Part shown: piece after piece, positions 13,930 to 25,854 of the stretch | Layout of the letters: each line of letters starts with the position of its first letter | How positions within the stretch are numbered: position 1 is the stretch's first letter | Assembly: GCF_001619985.1 (NCBI RefSeq) | Contig: NW_017264204.1 | Location: 713,090-777,089, forward strand | Direction: 5' to 3' | Source: Xylona heveae TC161 | Taxonomy: Eukaryota > Ascomycota > Xylonomycetes > Xylonales > Xylonaceae | Length of the DNA stretch: 64,000 nucleotides | The notes under the pieces: generated by a model | What the model was told of the DNA's origin: nothing | The model's input: only the letters and a program-made list of their open reading frames with translations | The model's database searches: none | Made by a program: the position numbers and the translations under genes

Positions 13930-16900
13930 TGTGTTTCCGGTGTATTCAGATCGAGATTTCAGCTGTCAAGGGAACAGCTGAAATAAAGTTTCCGGACAGG
14001 GATTGTAATCCACGGGAGTAAATAAAAATCCAAGGTCCGATGGCCAGCAACGGAGCGTCCAAGGATATCGAAGGAAAATAAGAAGACAAAAAGAATTATC
14101 AAGGTGGAAGAGGGTTTCCCAAATCCGGATGACGGAGAGAAGCAAAGGTGTACACTTAGGATGATAAAAAGGGTGGGTGATTTGACAAGGTGAGTTTCGA
14201 GTAGAACACTAAGTCACCACGTGCGGAGAGTGGTTAAAGGAAGGGATGTGAATTGTATAAAGAGGTCGCAAGGAGGGAGAAGACGTGGTGAAATGTTGAC
14301 TGGATAAATTAGAGGTGAAACGGAGGATAAAAAGAGATCGTGACCGATTGATAGGCGGGAAAAGTTTAGATTGATAGATGAAAGGAAACGCAGCCAAGTT
14401 GATGAGTGCGGAAAGCCGATCTCACGATCGAGCGGCTTGACCGAGGTTGTAGGGCGGGAGAGCCAACTACTAATAGTGTTAGCGTTGAGCCATGCGCTCT
14501 GGGCTTCATTTACGGGGCTAAGGACGTGCTAGGGCGACACAGAATGACTAAAGTCAACTTTTCTCGAGCCCACTTTGCCTTTTCCCAGCCCGGCTCGGTG
14601 GTCGGAGCCATCAGCAGGAGTAGGCTGTAATAGCGGTGGCAGAAGGTTCGAGGTTGGTGTGCTTGGATGCGTGTGTGCGTGCGCGTGTGTGGGTAAATGA
14701 TGGTCAGGGTGGGTGGGGATAGCGCGGGCAGGAGGCGGCGTGGGAACCAAGGATCAAGGGCTGCTGCAGAGACCCAGTCATGGTGCGAGTTTCGCCGTGT
14801 TGCTTGATGCAGACGTCCTGACCAGTCCCACCATAATGCTAGACAAGCACCGGGCGACCCGTACGAGTACAATGGACGATTATAGTGCAGGATCTTCGGG
14901 CAACGTTGAGTGGAAAGGCGCACACGCCCGGGCGAGACTAGGGCCAAGAAGACCGTCCGTCAAAGGATTGCAGTTGACGAGGTATGACGGGGAGGATGGG
15001 TCTCCGTCACAGGCTTAGTACGAAAGTCAAGGCCAAGACAGGCAAGATGGACAAAAATTTTCTCCCCTGGTCAGCCCAAAGGAAAAAAAAAAAAAGAAAG
15101 AGGTCACCTTCCTGCTGCGTTGCGCGTCCTGCCGCCCAGCCGGACCAAAATTGGAACCGTGGCGTGGAAGTGACCCCAGTGACCTACGCTATTGAATAGG
15201 CAGAAGCATAACTGAAATTGCGTCGATATGGCGAGGCAGACGGAACTGGTTATTGAAACACATGCTTGCCTAGGCGATAGTAGTAGTGTCCCTGCTTGTT
15301 CTCATGCCGATCTTGGGGAGGTTTTTGAACGGACCCCTTGCTGAGGAGAGTTTGGTACCACCGTCGTCAGAGACGGATCACATCGCGCTGTACCTTCGGT
15401 ACTGCAATCAGTCTTACCTCCAATTCTGGTTGTACTCCGTACTGATAGCAGAAAACGGTCAAGGGATGCATGGTGGGCTATGAGATGAGCTTGACGGCGG
15501 TTGCGAGCAGCCTATCCGGCGCCGTAGATGCCTGCCATAACAATTCGTGTGAGACGAAGCTCCTTCCGTGAAAGCAGACGGCAAGGAGGGCACGACCGAC
15601 GTGCGACAAAGTGACGACGACTGATCTTCTCATACCAAGATCAACATCATCATCATCATCATCATCAACATTGAGTTCAATCCATTTTCGCCGCTTGGCG
15701 TTGTCCGTCCAGATGCCCCTTTTACCCTTCCGAATACTACCTCTGACTGGCTAACCACCATCCTCGATTTGAGCGAGAAAGAGGTGTGTGCATACACATG
15801 ATGTGAGTGTGCGAGGGTTGATTGTTTTGGGTTTGAGGTGGGCCGTGCTCAGCCTCCTCGAGGATCCGTCGACGCCTCCCGAAAATGGCCCAAGCAGTCA
15901 GGGTTAGGAGAGAAATGTAGACAGAAAATAGAGAGGCAAATTTTAGAGCGATGGGACTGGTCGAGCTGGACTTGTGGGAGGATTCTGACGCGGGCAGCGA
16001 TGACATGTAAAGAGTACGCAAAGGCTTTGCGCCAAGCCCATGCAGGTAAAGGCACAGTCCGATCCTTGATTGGCAACGCCAATCACTGGTTGTGGTTCTA
16101 ATTGGCGGGCGACGGCGGCACCAGCAACAATAACAGCAACAACATCAACAACAGAGCGCATTAGCTGGGAAAGAAGACCTGGTTAGCCCTGCCATGCCGT
16201 TCACGGGAGGCAAATAATTACGCCTCCCCTGGCTCGGTCGAACTGTAACGTGTCAGTATGCTGCGACAGAACAAGGATGGGTACTCAAGTTTGGGTCACT
16301 GTTTCTCACCCGAAGGAAGAAGAGCCGAAACCCACTCCGGATCATGAATCAGTGATGAACCCTGTCGGCCACGATCCAATCTCCGCTTGGCACGCTGACA
16401 GGCCCCCACTATGAACACTCTTATTATTGCCATCCCGTATATTATTACCCACACATAGCAATAATCACACGAATGGGTCGGCTCTTCTCCCCTCTCAACC
16501 CTGGCGTGCCACTATTGACCGTTCTCTTGCATTCGTAGCCTTCTTTTTGCCATGCTGCAGAAGCATGACTTTTTGACCCGGTTCCATTCTCTTTCGCCCC
16601 CTAGCGCCGCTGCGAGTACAGTTGGGTGCAACCATTGTCGCACTGCAACGAGTCCAAGCACCAACGGAGCGACAAAAGAAAGCGACCGGCAGACAACGAA
16701 TACGGATCCATGACCATGATGTCCAAGGGTAATGAAAAAAATTTCCACTGATTTGAGTCCGTCGCTTGAAGGTTGCCGCATGCGGGCTGACGACTGCCTA
16801 TCCCGCCGGGGCAAATTTGTCTAATAGAAGAAATAATCGGAACCACTGAACGTTTCTTGACTTGGAGAATTTTGCCTGTCGCTGAATGGTTAGGGCGTTG

Positions 16901-19900
16901 ATAGCATAACTTTCCTAAAGTGTGTCGGTTGATCTCATGACCCGAGCCCAGCTTTCTGTGTATCCTTTTGCCAGCCAATGAAAGCTAACCACCCGGATTA
17001 ATTGCCCCATTATCTTTGGGGGAAGGAACCTGCCCCTAGCTTGCAAAGGGGCGTGTCCTTCTTTGCCCAGCCAAGCACCACGCTTACCGCCCATCTCAGG
17101 GAGTCTCATCTGCACCCACCCAGTCCTTTTCCTCACGTCGCTCATTTTGCCATTTCAATTTCCATCTTTCCATTTTTGGTCTCTCTACCGATTTGTCCCA
17201 GAAACGCTAGAATGCTTCGTCGGCATTCCACTGGCTAATGGCAATCACAACGGACCGTTAGCCGTTTTTCTATTTCCCTCATATTGCTTCTGATGACACA
17301 GGTTTTGAGGGGAGCTGCAGACTTCGATGATTGGCTACGTACCAGATTAAGCCCCCCTTTCCATCTTTCGATGACGGATAGTAACTCTGCCTATCCGTTC
17401 GACAATCATCAGCCACAGGATCTGGACTTTTGCGTTGCTCACCGCCTCTCAACCCCCGGGAAAAACCCGAAACCAGAGCCCTTTGATCCCGTTGCCGTGG
17501 CGTAACAGACACCGTAGTCAAAACCCCGCGAAAGCCGGGGGTACAAGCAGATCAGTAGACGACTGCTGGTCACGGTGTTGTTTGGGGAACACATCATCAA
17601 CCATGCTTTTGTGAAGGTAAGCCAATCCGCATCTATCTTCAAATCGTTTCGCTGAGAGGGTCTCCAGTGGCCCTCGCGTTTCTTTTTGCTTTCGGGATAG
17701 ATTTTCGTCAATGTTTCATCCGTCAGGCAAGCCTTACTTGAGGGCTGAGCTGAACACGGCCCTGGATGATTGGATGTTGAAGTACTGAAAGAAGGGAAAA
17801 CCATGTCCGCCTCATTATTGCTATTTTCGCCCTACGCCAGTCAGGTCCGACCAATCAAATAGTCGCATTTCCTTTCGCTGAGGCCAGCTTAGTTATCCTA
17901 CTCTCAACGAGGAGACGGTTTTTCTCTTGGTCAAAGAGAAGCATACCATGTAAATCAGTACTTGTATTGAAGTGATTGAATAACAAAGAGTGAGACTTGG
18001 TAGATGCCGATGATCGAGGTGCGCATCTATCTTTGCACACGTCTGAGACATGACATGGTTCTCTCTGCCGCCTCCGACACTGCTTCGCTCTCGGTCTGGA
18101 GTTGCTATGCAGGGAATCTTCAGAAGCAGGTCTCAGATCGCTTTTCGAATGCGTCTGCATCCCTCTCGTAAGACCTCTAGTAACTCCATTATCGTTGCCC
18201 GTTTGTTTGTCAAACTCTCCTCGCCCCCAGGTGGCTATTGAATGTGGCGATCGCGATGAGTATGTGATTGACTTCTTATTGTAGTACGTGGATCTCATGC
18301 TCTGCTACAAGAGCTATCTAAAGTTTACTATAGGATCTTGTCAAACCATATCTATACATTCATATCGTAGTTCTCAAACCTTACTATTTGTTCGCTCAAG
18401 GAGATGTCCGAGCTGATTGATGACCAATCCTGTTGACGGTCTCTTTAATAATCGTAACAAGACTGGTCGCTCTCGACTACAAGGCTGACGGCATGGCGAA
18501 AAGCGATGCACTGCCACTCAGCAGAGAGGCTGATCAAGACCAGATCGCTTCCAGGGACGCCTTTCGAGGAAAGGTTCATGTGACAAGACTATCATGCAAT
18601 GAGCCTGAAATGTACATTATTCGCCGTGCATGATCTGAAGTGCAGGTATGAATCGACGATGAGTGCGTGAATCCATTCCCTGCAGGTGCATCAAGAGTTC
18701 CGGGGGAAGAAAGTAAGAGATATTTAGGCCAGGTCTGAGCGCCACTGATGCGAAGCTGATTGTTTCCGTCTCATCACGAAAGCCAGCTGTTGGAAAGCGC
18801 AGAAGCAACCATGCAGCTGTCATTCATTGCCAATAAAATGACAGCATTTATTGACGGCGATGGGGCGAGGGGTTGGAAGAACAACATCCTGGATACGGCT
18901 CGCTTTTTCGTTGCAGACATGGCTTCCACATGGCTTCTTGGTTGGTACATTGTTTTTAACCCCTTTTCCTTTCTGATATATCAACGGCATATCACTTTCT
19001 GTCCAACTTGCCTGGATCTCACAAAGTTGGGGCGGTTGATTGTCTGTAAGCATTAGCTTACTGCATGTCTTGTCATGACAGAATCCTGTCGCAAATTCAC
19101 CCTCGCTCGTAGACAGTGGAAAGTTCAATCAGTGTCAACTATAAAATGGATTTTATGTATATTATATAGAAACGCTAGCTATCAAGAAGCAAAGAGTCCA
19201 AAATGCGCATAACCGTTTTGATCACGGGGTTCGCAAGAGGAAAGATTACATAATCTTTCAAGTACCTAAAATCCGTCACGTGGTAGATAAGTAACTACTC
19301 CGTAATGGTACAAGTCGTGAATGGACGTAAATATGTGCACGCACAATATTTGTGAAATAATAATGCCGGGTCTTCACATGCCCTAATGCACGTTACCTTC
19401 CTGCCTTAGGTGTAGCACCAGCCACACAAGGTACCTTATGCACAGCCATTCTCAACCCGTCTGACATCATGTTATTTTAGAAAGCTCATTACGGAGTACC
19501 ACCTTAATCATAATAGCATTACATGCCCCGAGGTTTCCTTCTTCACGATTTCCTCTCTTATGCGCACTGGACAAAGCCAAATTTGGAATTCGCTGAATAT
19601 TGATTTGAGATTCGATAGATGACAGTCCTATGGCACTTTGCATAGAACCATCTATTGCCCGTTGGCTCACAAGCTAAACCTACGACTTAGATTTATCAAA
19701 TTTCGCCGAGACTTTTCATTATCTGGACAATTTGATAATTTGAACGGTTCTGCCTTTTTCTAGACTTCCATAGAAGCAACTGCTTTTGGTGCTCACGACA
19801 ATTGGCAGTCTCTGATTATGCTGCAGCTATGCCTTACCTCCATCTACGAATTATGATTCTCTCATTGACACGGTGACGATACGGCCTGAATGCCGAAGAT

Positions 19901-20035
19901 TTCAGAATATATATCGAGAACAAGACTATAGAATCGAAAAGTTACGCATCAAATAAAGACTATCAAGGATATAAATAAATCCGCAAAACTGTCCCGAACA
20001 GAACAACTCCCAAGAAGGCCCCCCAGTCAGCCATT
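13930..20035. other. 6.1 kb gene-poor region upstream of the Ran1-type kinase gene
   Basis: No coding sequence could be supported. Open frames up to about 147 codons exist (14510-14947 and 17855-18298, both minus), but none has recognisable domains or a consistent splice pattern. Features seen: an ATC microsatellite (15645-15667), CAA/CAT repeats near 16120-16155, and TACTCCGTA/TACGGAGTA words at 15433, 19306 and 19490. The first kilobase probably holds the leader and promoter of the kinase gene. A long leader transcript or a non-coding RNA is possible but not shown. Confidence 0.5.
15645..15667. repeat. ATC microsatellite
   Basis: About seven tandem ATC units in the spacer upstream of the Ran1-type kinase gene. 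Confidence 0.85.
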
Positions 20036-21846
20036 TCATGCTCCCACCTTCTCCTTTATGATGACTGGAATGTTTTCCTGGCGGACGAACCAAGAATTTA
20101 TGATTTTCCATTCGGTATCCGGGCTTTCAAGCTCAATCTATCATTTCACATTTGGTCAGACTTAGACTCGGGAAAGAAGAGGTGCAAGAGTGATAGAGGG
20201 TAGTTGGGCGGAGACACTCACGTCATACTGCGCAAACATGGTGGCAATCAATTTGTAGCTTTCCAGCTGGCTGAGATATCTGCCCAAGCACATTCTGGGT
20301 CCAGCACCAAACACAAAGTCGGCAACTTTCATCTTGTTGCGACGGGCCTCAAAGTCCTCGTCAGTCTCACCCGCCTGCTGCAGCCACCTCTCCGGAATGA
20401 ACATGTCCGTATCGGAGCCAAAAACATCCTCATCGCGGGTGATTACCCACGGGTTCATGCCGATGGCAGCGCCTCCAGGCACAAAACGTCCGTCGGGCAA
20501 CTGTAGACCTTCTTCAGGGACAATTCGCTCCATCATCACTCCAACACCGGGATGAATACGCATGGCCTCCCTCATGATGGCGTCTAGGTATGGAATCTCT
20601 TGGGTAGCCTTCCAGCTGACAGGAACCGTTACATTGGCCTTCTTGAGTTCCTCATTTAATCTTTGATGGACCTTGGGGTTCTTCAGGATGTTATACATAG
20701 CAGAGCACATGGTGATCGCCGTCGTATCGCTACCAGCTAACACGTTGGATAGGAGATAGGTAACCACCATGTTATCATCGACAATGTCCGGATGCTTCTT
20801 CTTAGTCTCGATAAATTTCTCAAGGAAATCGGTCGTGGCGGGTGGCCCTTCTGCCATGCGCTTGGTATAGGCGTCAACACTGAAGCCTATAGCCCACCCA
20901 AAGGTAGGGGGACCGAGTCGCTTGACTGGGTTCTTGTCCAGGACACGATCCAACTCTGGCATTTGGCTGACCTACACCATGTTAGCTGGGATTCATTTAT
21001 GAATATTCCAGCTTCGATGAGCACGTACAGATGCAAAATAATCGAGACTGCGACTAGAAGTATGCAGGAATTTACGGTCATCATTACCGGCTTCTAAGAT
21101 ACCCAAATTCTTTCCAAAGGTGATTTGACTCATAGCGTCCCATGCGACTTCAAAACACGGTCAGTTATGAAAACACAAGCGCATTTTGTGGAGTAACGTC
21201 TCACAATATAGAAGATAATCAGCCATATCACATGGCTTTCCCGTGTTGATGAAGCGTTCTTCCAGCTTCTGCATCAAAAAATTGAGGGTCGTGTCTACAT
21301 GATGCTCAAAGTCCTGCACCTTTGTCATGGAGTATAGCGACTTGATAGGTCGAATCGACGTCGAATGCCATTCTTCGCTCCTTGTTGAGAAGAGATTGGA
21401 AACGCGCACGCCGTTGACCATCACATCGTTGATCATATACATGTTACTCTATTGGACACACTTAAATTAGCAAGTGGACTTGTACTCAAGGCGAATCTCT
21501 CCATGGCTGCAATTCTCCGGCCCTCTCGAACTAAGGGACAGGACCGTACCTTCTTCCAAGGGTTTCTCGTGGTAAAGACTTTACCAACCATACTTGGATC
21601 AGACAGACTTAGAACATTGGGACCCATCCGCACGGCGGGGCCGAGCTTCTTGTGAAGATCATTTTGCGTAATATCGCAACGGCCCTTGAACACGTCAACA
21701 AGCCGCCAAATATTGGTGAAGCTTGCTGGCGCAGGTCCAGGGAAAGATTTCAAGGGAGACCTTAGGTAATTCCAAAGGAACGTTGACAACACTAGGACCA
21801 CAGCACTCAACGCAAGGTTGAGAACTGTGTCGACGAGGTACGACAT
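20036..21846 (-). CDS. Cytochrome P450 monooxygenase, pisatin-demethylase-like
   Basis: Five exons: 21550..21846, 21205..21448, 21029..21147, 20222..20971 and 20036..20137. The CDS is 1512 nt (503 aa), normal for microsomal P450s. It has an N-terminal membrane anchor (residues about 5-25), the Pro-rich hinge SFPGPAPASF, the I-helix AGSDTTA, the K-helix EAMR (ExxR), PERW, and the haem loop FVFGAGPRMCLGR with its Cys ligand. The last exon encodes ESPDTEWKIINSWFVRQ, a typical C-terminal strand. Without that splice (GAC|GTGAGT to GATAG) the frame would run into an atypical tail ending at 20162. The style around WHSTSIRPIKSLYSMTK recalls CYP57/pisatin demethylase relatives. The substrate is unknown and no biosynthetic partner lies next to it. 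An alternative upstream Met at 21915 adds 23 residues ahead of the anchor and is less likely. Confidence 0.9.
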
Positions 21847-24496
21847 GACGATACCTCCTGACGATCGAGATCGCAGACGCTTTCTTTCAATTTCAAGAAG
21901 GACTTTCGCAATCACAGGAGCACAAAAAATGGAATCAAGAAAAGAGTGCTCAGAGGAGAAAGCAACCTGCTACGAGCGATCAAGGCTTGGGTCATTAGTT
22001 ATTAAGCCCATGTCGAGCATTATTGGGATTGGACCGTCCATCTTTCAGGGGCACGCTGGAGGTGGTGGAGAATTGCAAGGTCCCGCTGTTTGCAGCCGAA
22101 CTATCCAAAACGTTTAATTGCAATTAAGTGGCAAAAATAATCAGGGTATCGCCGTGATGTGCTGTGGAGGAGAACCCTGAGCGTGGGTCATCGACATCCT
22201 GCCCACGGTTCGTTCCCCTGAATGGTGCCCACGAAACTGCTGCAAGGACTCTATTATTGTTATCTTAGTTGCTTCACAACTTGCAGCGAACATGGCAATG
22301 AAAGAGTAAAGCCACTGCGGCCCAAAGGCCGGCATTTGTCGAAGATATCAGGTCCGAGCACGATGATTATCCCTTCTCGCAGAACTCGAAACTTTGGGCG
22401 AGGGGAAAGAAAAATGATCATTATTGTCCTGTCTACTTTGGCCAACACGGGCCCAATTTTCTTCTAGGTCCAAATAGAGACCAAAGGAAAGGATTTGCCA
22501 TTGGCGTCAGCCCCTGTTTCAAAATCCTCACGTACCATCACGGACCACAAAGAATCTCGATGTCTTTGATAAGGAGGGAAAATGGAAAAGTGATCCAGTC
22601 CATTGGCCCACTGGAAAGTCGCATTCTGCAGGATTTTCTTGAGGAGCGTCAAGTAGTAACAGAGGTGGAGAATTGTCCAAATGCCGAGCAGTGGAGTTTT
22701 GGCTCACGGCCCGAGCCAACGTTTGCGTCGACCGCTGATCCCTGTGGAAAAGCACCGCAACGTCAAGCACAGCAATCCGAGCTGTTTGATTAGCTACCAT
22801 CGACGATGATACGTGCTGGCGAAGAAGCTTTGGTGGGACCTGAATGCGCTTGAAACGCTTGGGCTTCTTGAAATTTGTGACTAAAGTGCAGATCACTTGC
22901 AATGTGCAGCATCTCCGAACTCGGTTCGAGCAGAGAATCAGGGACAGGTGGGGATCAGTGATTGTGATTTGCTCTCCCACTGGTAGAACTTGCTACTTGA
23001 TGAGGTTAAGGTAAAAGCCAATTTCATGGGGATTGTCCAATGTTTTCAAAGGACCCACACGAGCTGTCATCGGTAGGTACCGTGGCGGAATTAGCCACCG
23101 CCCCGCTGGAACCACCAGACTGACCTTAGGTAAGGATTAACCCAAACCACCCACTAAAGCCCCGGCGACGCTCGGTTAAGGAAATGCCGTTATGCAACCT
23201 ACGGAGCCTTAACGGTCCTCTGTTATTATCGCGCTTGTCACCTACCACTTCTTTCCCCCTCGAGCAGGGAATTCCACCACCGGGGAAGCAGGCATCAAAC
23301 GTCCCCGAACAAGCGCCACTACGCCACAACGCCCCATATGCGGTTCAAAAAAGAAAAACAAAATTACTGAAATGTGACGAGAAATTGAAACAAAAGGAAT
23401 GATAGAAAGACAGGGCTTGGAAATATGACGAGCGAGGTTCTCGACTTTCGGCGCTCAAAGAAGGAACAATAACCCTTGCGAGTGGACCCTTGGAAGACGT
23501 TGCCACGAACCGAAGTCGGGGTGCTTTACTATACGGTCGTCGTTAGTGATCTGCGTTCTCACCAAAACCTCAAATGACACCTAAGACGCCGTTGCGTGGG
23601 TCCTGCCGAGGACCTGGGTCGGCACCAGAAACAGACCTCTGGCATTTGTTACTCGTCCCTTGGTCATTGTTTCCAGCGCTCTAAGTTAGTACCTCCAGAA
23701 AGCCGTTGAACTTTTCCCCCTCGTGCTGGAACCCACGTCGCCCTTGGGACCGGCAGAACGGTTACCTAGACAGACGGTTGTTACGGCCAAAGACTCTGAA
23801 AAGAAACTACTGTGATCAACGTCAGGGGGAATGGGCGTTCAGGAGTTGGCTTTGCTCACATCCAAAGGAGAAATCTGCTCGTCCATAGCTTACGATGCAA
23901 CTCGATAGGGACGTTCAGGATTTCCAACTTGAAATTTGGACTCCTAATTTGAATACTGCCCCGTGTGACGGGGTAGGTGATGTGCCCACACACTTGCTCT
24001 AGCAACTATAATAATGCACATTATCAAATTTACTCTCAGCGTCGGACAACGGATCAAGCATTGTCCAATGCCCCATCACAATGAGGCTGTCCGTGCTGCA
24101 CCGGAACCTGCAGCCGCCCCTGTGGGCCGTCAAGCTGCCTTGTTCCATGAAACTTCTAACCCTTTGGCAAGCTGCCATTTGTTCGAATACGGCAAGTATC
24201 GTCAGCATTTCCAACCACCAAATAGTCCCGTAGTGGCCCTCCTTGACACTATGGGGTTGATGCATCGAGCTATTCTCATCCAGGGAACGAACAGCGTTCG
24301 GCCCGTCTTGCGGCACGAACAGGTCGTCAACGACCCTCTGGCGGTCTGATAGCTGATCACGATGAATCCAAAAGTATTTAGGAGGCCGAGCGTCTCTCCA
24401 CATCCTTATTCTGATGCTTGAGAGCTTTGATTTCCGTCGCCTGCATCCTGTGCATCGTCGAACTTGTGTCAATACCGTGGTTTCACGCTCACCATC
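21847..24496. other. Intergenic region between P450 and rhodopsin-domain genes
   Basis: About 2.65 kb between divergent genes. I found no supportable coding sequence. A 227-codon minus frame (23999-24682) and a 111-codon plus frame (24014-24349) overlap each other and lack recognisable content. Promoters of both flanking genes should lie at the two ends. Confidence 0.5.
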
Positions 24497-25854
24497 ATGG
24501 AGGCTGGCGACAATGGCCCGAAAATTGCAGTGGTGATGTGGGTAGTTACCATAGTACCACTCATCTTTCTTGCTCTTCGAGTCTATTGCAAGTGGAAGCT
24601 TAGCAAAGGTATCGGCTGGGACGACCATGTTGCTATATTCTCTTGGGTATGTTGGAGCAATCTGTAAAACAACAAAGTCCACGAGTCTCCTCTCTGACGG
24701 GGTGCAATAGGTCCTCTTCTTGGTCTATACGTGTTTGATCACGGCGGCGGTCACGAAAGGAGTTGGAAAGCATTTGCAATATGTCAAGTTGGATAACTTG
24801 GTCACGGCTCTCAAATTGACGTACATTGGAGAGTTCGTGGCCATTATAGCATGCGTGCTCAGCAAAACTTCGTTTGCCGTCACGCTCCTTCGAATCGTCA
24901 CTCGGCAATGGCAGGTTATGTTCCTGTGGTTTGTTATTATCTCGATGAACCTCGTCATGTGGCTTACCGCCATCTTCTACTTTGCGCAATGCAAGCCAAC
25001 TGCGGCTCTCTGGGACTTTTCGATCCAAGGAAAATGCTGGCCGGCATATGTATTGACAGACATTGCCATCTTCGCAGGAGGTAAGCACACAGTTCTTGTC
25101 TTCATCAAATTCCTTTCAGGCTAACACGGGTTCCAGCTTACTCTGGTCTGATGGATTTCTTGCTTGCCCTTCTTCCGTGGACAGTCATCTGGAAGTTGCA
25201 AATGCGGAAGCGCGAGAAAGTTGGTGTAGCGATTGCAATGAGTCTAGGAATCTTGTATGTCAACATCTGTCTACTCTTTGCAAGCTTTCTTTTTTCTCTG
25301 GTATAGACAAACTGACCTATTCGACAGCGCTTCTGTGACATCTTTTATTAAGACCTCCTATTTGACCAATCTGGGAGAACAAAAGGATTTCACCTGTGAG
25401 TTACACCCGTTTTGACGAACTCTTACAAATATCCAAAAGGCATTGATGCTAATGTGGAAACCCTCGTATAGATTATGCGGGTAACATCCTTATCTGGGCT
25501 GCTGCCGAAACTGGAGCAACTCTCGTCGCCGCCTCTATTCCCTCGCTCCGTATTCTCTTCATCCGAATCCGATCCACCCGAGGCGGCAGTGGCGGTCAAG
25601 GCTACTCTGATAGTTACAAGCTCTCGGAGAACACCAAGTCCACCAACAGCAAACGCAATCCCTTCTCTCACGGTTATCGAACCAGTCATTCTGCCGCTGC
25701 TGAGCGCACCAAGCGAGATGACCAGAGCGACAAGAGCATCCTCGGCGCCGCGGCTGATGATCCTCAGATCAAGCAGACCCACGAAGTCACCATTAGCTAC
25801 CAGAAGGACCCCAACGACTGGGAGGACACTGAATTGGGCTTCCAACGTCGATAG
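24497..25854 (+). CDS. Rhodopsin-domain (Pth11-like) integral membrane protein
   Basis: Five exons: 24497..24646, 24711..25080, 25137..25254, 25328..25395 and 25472..25854. Phases agree, giving 362 aa. There are about seven hydrophobic segments over residues 10-275. The start is MEAGDNGPKIAVVMWVVTIV, with GIGWDDHVAIFSW after TM1. FAQCKPTAALWD and KCWPAYVL form the conserved Cys-containing loop, then LMDFLLALLPWTVIWKLQM and the KTSYLTNL segment. This pattern is the fungal rhodopsin domain of Pth11-like and SAT4-like proteins, which sit in the plasma membrane and in some species take part in surface sensing. The polar cytoplasmic tail (about 85 residues) is rich in Ser, Lys and Asp. The ligand is unknown. 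The start was chosen because it places the first TM directly after a short acidic N-terminus. Confidence 0.88.

Noticed and set aside
14510-14947. 145-codon minus frame upstream of the Ran1-type kinase gene
   Set aside because: Low-complexity His/Thr/Pro sequence from a TG/CG-rich repeat; no domain, and likely leader or promoter sequence.
17855-18298. 147-codon minus frame
   Set aside because: No family signature and composition like the surrounding spacer.
22528-22980. 150-codon minus frame
   Set aside because: No recognisable motif, no neighbouring exons in phase.
24014-24349. 111-codon plus frame
   Set aside because: No recognisable content; complementary to the minus frame above.
23999-24682. 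227-codon minus frame with a CxxC-like GCRRRKSK stretch
   Set aside because: It resembles a zinc-cluster half-motif at first sight, but lacks the other cysteines, overlaps exon 1 of the rhodopsin-domain gene in antisense, and has no splice partners.
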